From a virus: a DNA stretch of 22,153 bases. Made by a program: the position numbers and the translations under genes. The notes beneath the pieces are model-generated. The model saw only the letters and a program-made list of their open reading frames with translations. It was not told the DNA's origin and did not search any database. Below, piece by piece: positions 6,603 through 13,138 of this stretch (position 1 is the stretch's first letter; every line of letters starts with the position of its first letter). Location: the IMG/VR virus record IMGVR_UViG_3300009158_001511, positions 1 through 22,153 of that record. The stretch is one strand, 5' to 3'.

Positions 6603-7376
6603 ATGAATCACGCAAGTTTATTTAGCGGGATTGGGGGTTTTGATCTGGCTGCACATTGGGCGGGTTGGAATAACGTATTTCATTGCGAATGGAATCCATT
6701 TGGTCAACAAGTTTTAAATTATCATTTTCCTAATTCAATTTCTTATAATGACATCACAAAAACCGATTTTACAGTTCACGCAAACAAAATTGACATTCTC
6801 ACAGGTGGATTCCCCTGCCAACCATATTCAATTGCAGGACTTAGAAAAGGAAAAGACGACCAAAGACATTTATTTCCTGAAATGCTTAGAGCAATTAAAG
6901 AAATCAGACCGCGTTGGGTTATTGGCGAAAATGTTCGTGGGCTTGTTAGTTGGAACGAAGGGTTGGTATTCGACGAAGTGTGCGCTGACCTGGAAAATGA
7001 AGGCTATGAGGTACAACCGTTTATTATTCCTGCTTCAAGCGTCAACGCGCCACATAGAAGGGAAAGAATATGGTTTATTGCCTACGCCAACTTGCAACGA
7101 ATCGACAAATATGACTTTGCCGCCGTCACAAATAAAACGGAACGACAGTATTGTGAAAAGGATTTTATTGAAAAACCCGGAAGCTGGGAAGAATTTCCGA
7201 TTGAATCCGAAGTACGTGGAAGAAATGATGGGCTTCCCGAAGGATTGGACGCTAAAACCTTTTCTTATTGGGAAAAAGAATCAATTAAAGCATACGGAAA
7301 CGCAATAGTTCCGCAAGTTGCTTTTGAAATATTCAAAACAATTAATACATTTGAAGAACAATTAAAAAACCTATAA
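6603..7376 (+). CDS. C5-cytosine DNA methyltransferase
   Basis: The start is taken at ATG 6603 (MNHASLFSGIGGF); an in-frame TTG at 6588 would overlap the preceding gene. The 257 residues hold the ordered motifs of m5C methyltransferases: I LFSGIGGFDLA (6-16), IV GGFPCQPYS with catalytic Cys72, VI ENVRG (109-113), VIII PHRRERIWF (150-158) and X GNAIVPQ (232-238). The region between motif VIII and X, where target recognition lies, is only about 70 residues, so the enzyme is compact. It probably methylates phage DNA to evade host restriction; no cognate nuclease is nearby. The target sequence cannot be read. Much of the gene is also open in the +1 frame (see 6748-7308). Confidence 0.93.
   Translation: MNHASLFSGIGGFDLAAHWAGWNNVFHCEWNPFGQQVLNYHFPNSISYNDITKTDFTVHANKIDILTGGFPCQPYSIAGLRKGKDDQRHLFPEMLRAIKEIRPRWVIGENVRGLVSWNEGLVFDEVCADLENEGYEVQPFIIPASSVNAPHRRERIWFIAYANLQRIDKYDFAAVTNKTERQYCEKDFIEKPGSWEEFPIESEVRGRNDGLPEGLDAKTFSYWEKESIKAYGNAIVPQVAFEIFKTINTFEEQLKNL
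6748..7308 (+). CDS. Possible overprinted gene inside the methyltransferase (+1 frame)
   Basis: The +1 frame within the methyltransferase stays open for 186 codons from an ATG at 6748 to a TAG at 7308; an internal ATG at 6931 (codon 62) would give 125 residues. The product has recognisable pieces: CALTWK (residues 78-83), RLLFLL (91-96), LLPTPT (110-115), and LNPKYVEEMMGFPKDWT (152-168) ending with LKHTETQ. I recall these as conserved in stand-alone proteins annotated as DNA methylase in Bacteroidota and phages. At the same time the main frame reads through motifs VI to X over the same bases, so both readings look meaningful. Other same-strand out-of-frame openings in this window are at most about 86 codons. 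Whether it is translated is unknown. Confidence 0.45.
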   Translation: MTSQKPILQFTQTKLTFSQVDSPANHIQLQDLEKEKTTKDIYFLKCLEQLKKSDRVGLLAKMFVGLLVGTKGWYSTKCALTWKMKAMRYNRLLFLLQASTRHIEGKEYGLLPTPTCNESTNMTLPPSQIKRNDSIVKRILLKNPEAGKNFRLNPKYVEEMMGFPKDWTLKPFLIGKKNQLKHTETQ

Positions 7377-7378
7377 TT

Positions 7379-7546
7379 ATGCCTTACTCAACTTGCTGCG
7401 GCGCACACACCAATTTTACTGAAATGGACATTTGTCCGGATTGCTTAGAACATTGCGACTTTGAAGACGACGACGAAGAAGAAGTTGCACAGGACGAACA
7501 AACAGAAAACCGAATTGACCAAACTAAAATTGACCAAAATGCCTAA
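7379..7546 (+). CDS. Small Cys-rich acidic protein, 55 residues
   Basis: ATG 7379 to TAA 7544-7546 encodes 55 residues. The N-terminal half, STCCGAHTNFTEMDICPDCLEHC, has Cys6-Cys7 and Cys19-x2-Cys22 with nearby His10/His25 and Cys26, a pattern suited to one zinc ion. The C-terminal half is very acidic (DFEDDDEEE) and ends in a Gln/Asp-rich tail. It follows the methyltransferase by two bases. Small zinc ribbons of this form (CCGA...CPDC) are common in phages of Bacteroidota, but the role is not known to me. It overlaps the next start by eight bases. Confidence 0.6.
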   Translation: MPYSTCCGAHTNFTEMDICPDCLEHCDFEDDDEEEVAQDEQTENRIDQTKIDQNA

Positions 7547-7700
7547 TTACTACGAACTAAAACAAACGACTTTAATGGAATTGGAAATTGAAGGTTTAAT
7601 TGAAAAGATTAAACAACTTGAAATAAACATTGGAATTAAAGAATTGGAAGTTAAACAATTAAAAATGCGTATATTAGCATTGGCAGATATTAACCAATAA
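7539..7700 (+). CDS. Small coiled-coil protein, 53 residues
   Basis: The start is placed at ATG 7539, which overlaps the preceding gene by eight bases; the frame is open further upstream (TTG 7461) but there it lies within the Cys-rich gene. The product MPNYYELKQTTLMELEIEG and onward is almost entirely one charged helix with Leu/Ile every three to four residues (LIEKIKQLEINIGIKELEVKQLKMRILAL), a likely coiled coil. The function is unknown; it may oligomerise or scaffold another small protein of this block. Confidence 0.5.
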   Translation: MPNYYELKQTTLMELEIEGLIEKIKQLEINIGIKELEVKQLKMRILALADINQ

Positions 7701-7706
7701 TACTTT

Positions 7707-8066
7707 ATGATAACAAATTTTGAATTCCTTACAAGGGAAATGACCGACGAAGAAAAGAAGTTAGTGCCAATTCTGATAAAAGGATTTAGTACCAAGACAA
7801 AAGACAACCCAATTAAAGCGCCTGAAATAGTACAAACAATCAATGGCAAACGTGATACATTGGGTTTAAAATTAAACTTTTCTGAAGTTAGGTTGCGAAA
7901 AATAGTTAACTTTATAAGGGCGGAAGGCATATTGCCGTTAATAGCTACGTCAAACGGTTACTATTGCAGCAATGACAAAGAAGAAATTAAAAGCCAAATT
8001 GAAAGCTTAACGCAGCGCGCTGAAGCGATTATGTCAAGCGCTAACGGGTTAAATAAATTTTTATGA
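7707..8066 (+). CDS. Winged-helix-like protein, 119 residues
   Basis: The core VRLRKIVNFIRAEGILPLIATSNGYYCSND (in pieces, about residues 61-90) matches a pattern that I associate with winged-helix proteins of Bacteroidota phages: a recognition helix (RKIVNFIRAEG) followed by a small wing ending with SNGYYCS and then a coiled C-terminal helix (KSQIESLTQRAEAIMSSA). The N-terminal part (TREMTDEEKKLVPILIKGF) is helical. DNA binding and a regulatory or replication role are inferred from fold resemblance. It starts six bases after the coiled-coil gene and ends in an ATGA overlap with a tiny possible frame at 8063. Confidence 0.6.
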   Translation: MITNFEFLTREMTDEEKKLVPILIKGFSTKTKDNPIKAPEIVQTINGKRDTLGLKLNFSEVRLRKIVNFIRAEGILPLIATSNGYYCSNDKEEIKSQIESLTQRAEAIMSSANGLNKFL

Positions 8067-8134
8067 TAATAGTTTTTTCAATAATATGTTGGGAATGTGC
8101 TAAACTTATATTCTATAAACTTATAAATAAATAA
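8063..8134 (+). CDS. Possible 23-residue hydrophobic peptide
   Basis: An ATGA overlap with the end of the preceding gene begins a frame ending at TAA 8132-8134: MIIVFSIICWECAKLIF, then YKLINK. One hydrophobic helix (residues 1-18) with a basic tail would make a single-span membrane peptide. The start coupling is exact, and the TAA is three bases before the next ATG, which fits the tight packing of this operon. Against it: the region is AT-rich and holds a ten-base direct repeat TAAACTTATA (8101 and 8116). Low confidence. Confidence 0.3.
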   Translation: MIIVFSIICWECAKLIFYKLINK

Positions 8135-8137
8135 TAT

Positions 8138-8296
8138 ATGAAGGAATTAATTAAACTTCGCGAATGGGTTGAACAACAATGCAAAACAGATCAGCCATTT
8201 AGTTGCGCGGACATCTTAAATAAGATTGACGAAATGTGCGAAACTGACGACGATATTGATAATCTTTTACTAACTTCGTGCTATGAAATGGAATAA
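8138..8296 (+). CDS. Small acidic hypothetical protein, 52 residues
   Basis: ATG 8138 to TAA 8294-8296 encodes 52 residues with a helix (ELIKLREWVEQQC), a Cys-containing middle (FSCADILNKIDEMCETDDD) and an acidic end. It overlaps the start of the tail chaperone gene by 14 bases, which argues that it is translated within the same operon. The function is unknown. It may belong to the tail module only by position. Confidence 0.5.
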   Translation: MKELIKLREWVEQQCKTDQPFSCADILNKIDEMCETDDDIDNLLLTSCYEME

Positions 8297-8957
8297 TTTA
8301 ACCCTTTGGCAGTACCAACAATTAATGCCTATTTTAACCAACCCCGAAAAGGATTGGACAGAATTAGACAAAGAAGTAAAGCAGTTGGCGGTAATTAGCG
8401 GATTGACTGAATATCAGATCGACAGTTTAAGCATTGAAACATTAAAGGAAATGCGCCAAGACCTGGCATTTTTAGACGAACCGATTGAAGGCAAACCGGT
8501 TGACTTTATTGTTGTCAATGGCAGACGTTACCGAATGAATTACGATATTAAGAATATGCCGGCTGCACGCTACATTGAAAGCAAGGTATTCAGCAAAGAC
8601 ACATTGGGAAACCTGCACAAAATAGCTGCGTCAATGGTTATACCGCAAAAGAAGACTTGGTTCGGCAAATGGATTGACGACAAATACGACGCAAGCAAAC
8701 ACGAAGATTATGCTACGGATATGCAGGAAGCTAACTTTATACACGTTTACCATTCGTTGGTTTTTTTTTATCAAGTTTACAGAAATTGGATAGAAGTTTC
8801 TCGGGACTATATGAAGGCGGAAATGATGAAAGCGGGAATGACGGCGACGCAAGCGGATTCGGTGGTGTTGCTTTTATGCGAATCTACGGGTGGCATTATA
8901 CCGCCAAACTTGTTGCCGAACACGAAAATATCAGAAATTCAGAAGCTTTTGAAATGA
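8283..8957 (+). CDS. Tail assembly chaperone, unshifted (G-like) product
   Basis: The 224-residue frame-0 protein starts LTLWQYQQLMPILTNPEKDW, and has a conserved-looking middle (GLTEYQIDSLSIETLKEM, LHKIAASMVIPQKKTWFG, DDKYDASKHEDYATDM) that I associate with the tail assembly chaperone of Bacteroidota phages, the counterpart of lambda gpG. Codons 160-162 (GTT TTT TTT) lie in a run of nine T, where a second product can arise by a -1 shift. After the run frame 0 goes on for another 62 residues with a sensible helical sequence (RDYMKAEMMKAGMTATQADS). Such proteins bind the tape-measure protein and prevent its aggregation during tail assembly. Location upstream of the tail genes fits. Confidence 0.75.
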   Translation: MKWNNLTLWQYQQLMPILTNPEKDWTELDKEVKQLAVISGLTEYQIDSLSIETLKEMRQDLAFLDEPIEGKPVDFIVVNGRRYRMNYDIKNMPAARYIESKVFSKDTLGNLHKIAASMVIPQKKTWFGKWIDDKYDASKHEDYATDMQEANFIHVYHSLVFFYQVYRNWIEVSRDYMKAEMMKAGMTATQADSVVLLLCESTGGIIPPNLLPNTKISEIQKLLK

Positions 8958-9040
8958 AGACTTTGGAGTTTTTGAATACAATGGCGTATTTAAAGTCAAA
9001 AAATGCATACGACCGCGAAGAATTAAAGCGGCAAAGATAG
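8283..9040 (+). CDS. Tail assembly chaperone, -1 frameshifted (G-T-like) product
   Basis: A -1 shift on T TTT TTT (8762-8768) in frame 0 moves reading into a frame that is open from 8735 (after a TAA at 8732-8734) to the TAG at 9038-9040. The shifted product would have 162 + 90 = 252 residues. Downstream of the overlap its C-terminus reads YGWHYTAKLVAEHENIRNSE and FLNTMAYLKSKNAYDREE, a helical domain resembling the GW-x-Y..LVAEHE pattern of T-domain extensions. The shifted frame has no plausible start of its own (only TTG at 8786), so frameshifting or transcriptional slippage is the simplest way to express it. This mirrors the G/GT arrangement known in many long-tailed phages. Confidence 0.65.
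8762..8768 (+). promoter_or_regulatory. Slippery sequence T TTT TTT (within T9 run 8761-8769)
   Basis: The last T of GTT plus two TTT codons of frame 0 give a perfect XXXYYYZ-type heptamer with both tRNAs able to re-pair in the -1 frame. It lies within GG-T9-ATCAAG. Downstream stimulatory structure was not identified by eye. RNA polymerase slippage on nine T is an equally possible mechanism. Confidence 0.6.
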
Positions 9041-9072
9041 TTGGTTTTATGTTATGAGTAAATATGAAGAAG

Positions 9073-9096
9073 ACCCCGTTATTTAGCGGGGTTTTT
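9073..9096 (+). terminator. Rho-independent terminator after the chaperone gene
   Basis: ACCCCG (9073-9078) pairs with CGGGGT (9087-9092) around an eight-base loop, followed by T residues to 9096. It lies 33 bases after the end of the shifted chaperone frame. It may attenuate rather than stop transcription, since no clear promoter precedes the next gene at 9137. Confidence 0.85.
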
Positions 9097-9136
9097 CTAT
9101 TGGCGGTATTTAGAGTTGAAATAGCTATTTATTTGT

Positions 9137-9865
9137 ATGAGTGAAGCCAAAGCACAGGCAAAAGCAATTAGGGACGGATTTCTTAAAAGAATCGGTGAAC
9201 AATACAACCTTATTGACCCGACTGAATTTCCTATTGCTGAACAAATGCTTATATTCTATGGTAAGGAGTTCAACGACGAAGTACAAAAGAATCTAAGCAA
9301 AAGCGGTTCAATTGCTTCCGGTAAGATTGGGGATTTGGTTGTACCAAAGGTCAATAAATTTGGGAATGATTATGAAATGTATTTGGGATATGACAAAGAC
9401 AACCCGGCTTCAGTTTATTATAAGTTTATAAACAAGGGGGTTCGTGGTGTTGGCGGTGAAAATGCAAGACCTAAAAAGGTTGCTTCAGATTCCCCGTATC
9501 AATATAAAACACCATACCCAAACAAGAAAATGGCAACGTCAATTTTGCAATGGTACAGGTTAGGTAAGGCAAAGACGACAAATGAAACACAGACAAAGAA
9601 ATTAAGCAAGACCCAAAGGAAAAATAAAAAGCTTTCAAATGCAGTTAAAAAAGCGCCTTCATTAAAAACATTGGCATACGCTACGGCTGCGGCAATTAAA
9701 AGGGACGGTTTACGTACAACTTCGTATTTTGACAAAGCAATTAAAACAGTATTTAATAAAGAATTCTTTGAAACAATGGCAGTTGCTTTTGGCGGTGACG
9801 TTCAGCTTCAAATTAGACAAATAGGAAATAAAATAGAATCAAGCAATGGCAATAACAGTAAATAG
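9137..9865 (+). CDS. Phage tail/virion-associated protein, function unknown
   Basis: The 242-residue protein follows the terminator and starts at ATG 9137. The N-terminal third is helical (AKAQAKAIRDGFLKRIGEQY); the middle is strand-rich with Lys/Pro (VYYKFINKGVRGVGGENARP); the C-terminal third has a very basic stretch (KLSKTQRKNKKLSNAVKKA) and a helical end with SLKTLAYATAAAIKRDGLRT. This layout resembles proteins that I recall between the chaperone and large tail genes of Bacteroidota phages; some neck or tail-completion proteins have a similar SYFDKAI end. The exact role is unknown. The 3' end overlaps the next gene by 20 bases. Confidence 0.55.
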   Translation: MSEAKAQAKAIRDGFLKRIGEQYNLIDPTEFPIAEQMLIFYGKEFNDEVQKNLSKSGSIASGKIGDLVVPKVNKFGNDYEMYLGYDKDNPASVYYKFINKGVRGVGGENARPKKVASDSPYQYKTPYPNKKMATSILQWYRLGKAKTTNETQTKKLSKTQRKNKKLSNAVKKAPSLKTLAYATAAAIKRDGLRTTSYFDKAIKTVFNKEFFETMAVAFGGDVQLQIRQIGNKIESSNGNNSK

Positions 9866-11060
9866 TCAACCGGCTACATATCCAAGTATGCACGAAGACC
9901 TTTGGTTTGTAGCTTCTTCAACAAATGTTGGGGTTACAAACTTTAAATTTGTGTACGACGTATATATTGACGGCGCACAGGTAAGCAGAAACAAAGTATT
10001 CCCTGCACCAAGTGGTGAAGGTAGTTACGGCGTATTTAACGCGTCACCAATGGTGCGCGCATACGTAACCAATTACTTTGAACCTTCAGGAAGCACGGTT
10101 TTAATGGCTTCAAATAATAAAATAAAAGTTGACTATCAAGTGCGCATAGGCGAAGAAGTAAGCGGTGCAGTTGTTGCAAACCTGGCTTCAGGTTCTTATT
10201 CAGCATACAACTATTATGCGCCTTTGTTCGGGGATATATTCACGGAAAACGGCGACGTACCTTTGGTATTGTCAAGCTATTATGATAATTTACTTATTGA
10301 GAATTACACGGACGATTGGTTGTCAGATCGCGACAATGGGGATATACCTATTGAATACGGCGACCAATTTTTTATTACATTCTTAAAGATTACGGGCGGT
10401 ACATATAAACTTTGGGTTCAACCGACAAATGAAAACGGAACTTTCGGAACTGCGGTAAGTGGTGGAATTACAATGACCGGACAATTTAACTTATTCAATT
10501 TCCAAGCTGCGGCAATCAATGCTTGGGCGGGTTCAACAATAATCACAGAAAACACATACGGGTACAATGTTTATATTACGCTTGGCGCAGCCGTTACAAG
10601 GGTTTTACGATTCAGACAGGTATGTAACCCAAAGTACCGACAGTATAACCTTCACTTCCTTAACAGACTTGGCGGGTACGATACAATGGCATTCAGGCTT
10701 GTCAATAAGCGAAGAAGTCAATTTGAACGTTCTTCATACCGACGCAATCCTTATCAATTATCAGGTAGTCAAATGACTAATATTGATACGTACAACAAAT
10801 ACAATGAAACTACGTACAACTTCGCAATACAACATACTGACTTTTATATGTTGACTTCAGATTGGGTTAATGACCAAGATTTTGCTTGGCTTGCTCAATT
10901 AGTTGCGTCACCGATTATTTATATGGAAGTACAAGGTGCATTTTTCCCTGTAACAATTAACAACACAAACTATCAATACAAATACAAGGTTGCTGACCAA
11001 TTATTTAATTTTGATTTAGAAGTTGAAGTTGGTAAATATTTAAACAGTCAATACAGATAA
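9846..11060 (+). CDS. Beta-rich structural (tail) protein, 404 residues
   Basis: ATG 9846 lies inside the previous gene's end, as in several other junctions here. The 404-residue product is rich in beta-strand-type sequence (Tyr, Thr, Val, Asn), with few charged clusters and no signal peptide, as expected for a virion protein. A recognisable central segment is QVCNPKYRQYNLHFLNRLGG (about residues 260-279), which I associate with tail proteins encoded next to the tape-measure gene in Bacteroidota phages. A distal-tail or baseplate-like protein is likely by position and composition. The stop overlaps the next start by one base (TAATG). Confidence 0.6.
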   Translation: MAITVNSQPATYPSMHEDLWFVASSTNVGVTNFKFVYDVYIDGAQVSRNKVFPAPSGEGSYGVFNASPMVRAYVTNYFEPSGSTVLMASNNKIKVDYQVRIGEEVSGAVVANLASGSYSAYNYYAPLFGDIFTENGDVPLVLSSYYDNLLIENYTDDWLSDRDNGDIPIEYGDQFFITFLKITGGTYKLWVQPTNENGTFGTAVSGGITMTGQFNLFNFQAAAINAWAGSTIITENTYGYNVYITLGAAVTRVLRFRQVCNPKYRQYNLHFLNRLGGYDTMAFRLVNKRRSQFERSSYRRNPYQLSGSQMTNIDTYNKYNETTYNFAIQHTDFYMLTSDWVNDQDFAWLAQLVASPIIYMEVQGAFFPVTINNTNYQYKYKVADQLFNFDLEVEVGKYLNSQYR

Positions 11061-13138
11061 TGATTAGAACCGAAATTTATATTGAAAATCAATTGATTGA
11101 TCTGTTGCAAGATATTGGGACAAACTTTACATATACGATTGACGACGTAAACGACTTTGGAAGTCGTAATACTTCGTTTAGCCGTACAATTGCAATTCCT
11201 GCAACGTCAAGAAACAACAAGATATTAGGTTTTGCATTTGAATTAGGTATTTCATTTGAACACAATATGGAATTGCCTAACGTAAATACAAACTTTACGC
11301 CTTCGCAGGCTGCTAAATGTGAAGTATTTATTGATAAAATACAGATATTCAAAGGCGTTATTCGCATACTTGAAATAGTTTCAAATAAGAATGCAACAGA
11401 ATATCAATGCGCGGTGTTTGGTGAATTAGGCGGGTTTATTACTGAATTAGGTAATAAGCGTTTAGAAGACTTGGATTTTAGCGAATACAACCATACTTGG
11501 AACGTTACTTCAATCCAAAACAGTTGGGATTCAATTACAGGTTCAGGTTACTATTATCCATTGATTGATTACGGTAACGTTTCAAGTAATAAAGACGATT
11601 TCAGCGTTTCGGCTTTTCGTCCTGCATTATACGCAAAGGAATACATTGAAAAGATATTTGAAGATACTTCGTACAGTTTAAATTGCGACTTTTTTAATAC
11701 TGATTTCTTTAAAAAATTAATTATTCCAAACAATAGTCAGGGTATTCAGGGTACAAATGACCGTTTTATACTTGCAACTATTGACGCAACCAAAACAATA
11801 TTAAACAGTAACACCCCAACCGCACGAAATATAAATGTACCATTTGATACTACGACTTTACTTTATTTTACGGAAAATGGAAGTAAAAGCATATTTACTT
11901 ATACTGACGGTACAAAGACAATTAGGGCGTTGGCTTCCATAACCGGAGTTTATCAAACTGACGCTGCTTCTTCAATTACTGCGACTTTGTACATTGGGGG
12001 TGTTGCAGTACAAACTTTTACACAAACAACTATTTCAGCAAATAACCCGTATTCATTTAACTTTGATTTCACAGGAAATATTTTAAATACAAACCAAGTG
12101 CGTATTGAAATAAGCGTACCTGTAACTGCAAACACTTATATTGTAACAATATCAAATGCAAACTTTAATTTTAGTCAATTAGCTGCGCAATTAGCAACTG
12201 TTGCTTACAATGGTACTGTTTCAATAAATAACAACTTACCAAAAGGAATTTTTCAAAAAGATTTCTTTTTAAGTATTGTTAAAATGTTTAATATGTACGT
12301 TTATCAGGATAACATAAACGACAAACAAATAAATATTGCACCATATATTGATTTTTATTCTGATGCCGTGACTAATTCATTGGATTGGTCACAGAAGATT
12401 GATACAGGTTCAACAATATCAATTAAACCAATGTCACAATTGAATGCGCGTTATTATGCGTATAAATATTCTGACGATTCTGACTATTTTAATGAAAACT
12501 ACAAAAAGAAATATGGTCAATCATACGGTGATTTTTTATATGATTCACAATTTGATTTTGTAAAAGACACGGCATATTCTCAAATTATATTTGCACCAAC
12601 TGTTTTAACGCAACCAACTTCACACGGACACCTTGACAAATATTTTTCAGCTATTTATAAATTATCTAATTATAATACACAGGAAGACCCAATGGATTCT
12701 GTGTTACGTATTTTAATGGCTAAAAAATTAAACATTGCGCACCAATGGCATATTAAAAGCGGAATCAATGGCGCAGGTTCTAATTTAGCTTCATTAACAA
12801 CTTACGGTTATGCCGGACACTTAGACGACCCAACCAACCCAACTGTTGACTTAAATTTTGGCGCACCAAAGGAATTGCAATTTCCTGCGTCAACTTACCC
12901 AACAAATAATCTTTTTAATACATATCATTTGCCGTACATTTTAGAAATTACGGATATGGAATCAAAACTTTTGACGTGCCGTGCTTACTTAAATACGGTT
13001 GACATATATAATTTAGATTTCAGCAAATACATTTGGATAAATGGCGTATTGTTTAGACTAAACAAAGTTGAATCATACGACCCTTTGGCATATAGAACAA
13101 CACAGATTAGTTTACTTAAAGTAATAAAAACGAATTAA
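11060..13138 (+). CDS. Large tail protein (baseplate hub-like), 692 residues
   Basis: The 692-residue protein begins MIRTEIYIENQLIDLLQDIG, followed by TSFSRTIAIPATSRNNKI (about residues 39-56) and an ELGGFITELGNKRL segment. The N-terminal domain pattern (a strand, Leu-rich helix, FSRTI.IPAT) is one that I recall in phage tail proteins of Bacteroidota. The middle (about residues 230-370) is Thr/Asn-rich beta material resembling a carbohydrate-binding or jelly-roll-type insertion, and the C-terminal part is mixed. The size and position before the tape measure suggest a tail-tip or hub component. No lytic motif is visible. Its stop overlaps the tape-measure start by one base. Confidence 0.6.
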   Translation: MIRTEIYIENQLIDLLQDIGTNFTYTIDDVNDFGSRNTSFSRTIAIPATSRNNKILGFAFELGISFEHNMELPNVNTNFTPSQAAKCEVFIDKIQIFKGVIRILEIVSNKNATEYQCAVFGELGGFITELGNKRLEDLDFSEYNHTWNVTSIQNSWDSITGSGYYYPLIDYGNVSSNKDDFSVSAFRPALYAKEYIEKIFEDTSYSLNCDFFNTDFFKKLIIPNNSQGIQGTNDRFILATIDATKTILNSNTPTARNINVPFDTTTLLYFTENGSKSIFTYTDGTKTIRALASITGVYQTDAASSITATLYIGGVAVQTFTQTTISANNPYSFNFDFTGNILNTNQVRIEISVPVTANTYIVTISNANFNFSQLAAQLATVAYNGTVSINNNLPKGIFQKDFFLSIVKMFNMYVYQDNINDKQINIAPYIDFYSDAVTNSLDWSQKIDTGSTISIKPMSQLNARYYAYKYSDDSDYFNENYKKKYGQSYGDFLYDSQFDFVKDTAYSQIIFAPTVLTQPTSHGHLDKYFSAIYKLSNYNTQEDPMDSVLRILMAKKLNIAHQWHIKSGINGAGSNLASLTTYGYAGHLDDPTNPTVDLNFGAPKELQFPASTYPTNNLFNTYHLPYILEITDMESKLLTCRAYLNTVDIYNLDFSKYIWINGVLFRLNKVESYDPLAYRTTQISLLKVIKTN

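Noticed and set aside
9054-9086. Ten-residue frame MSKYEEDPVI before the chaperone terminator
   Set aside because: It is very short, overlaps the terminator stem and has no coupling signal other than an ATG.
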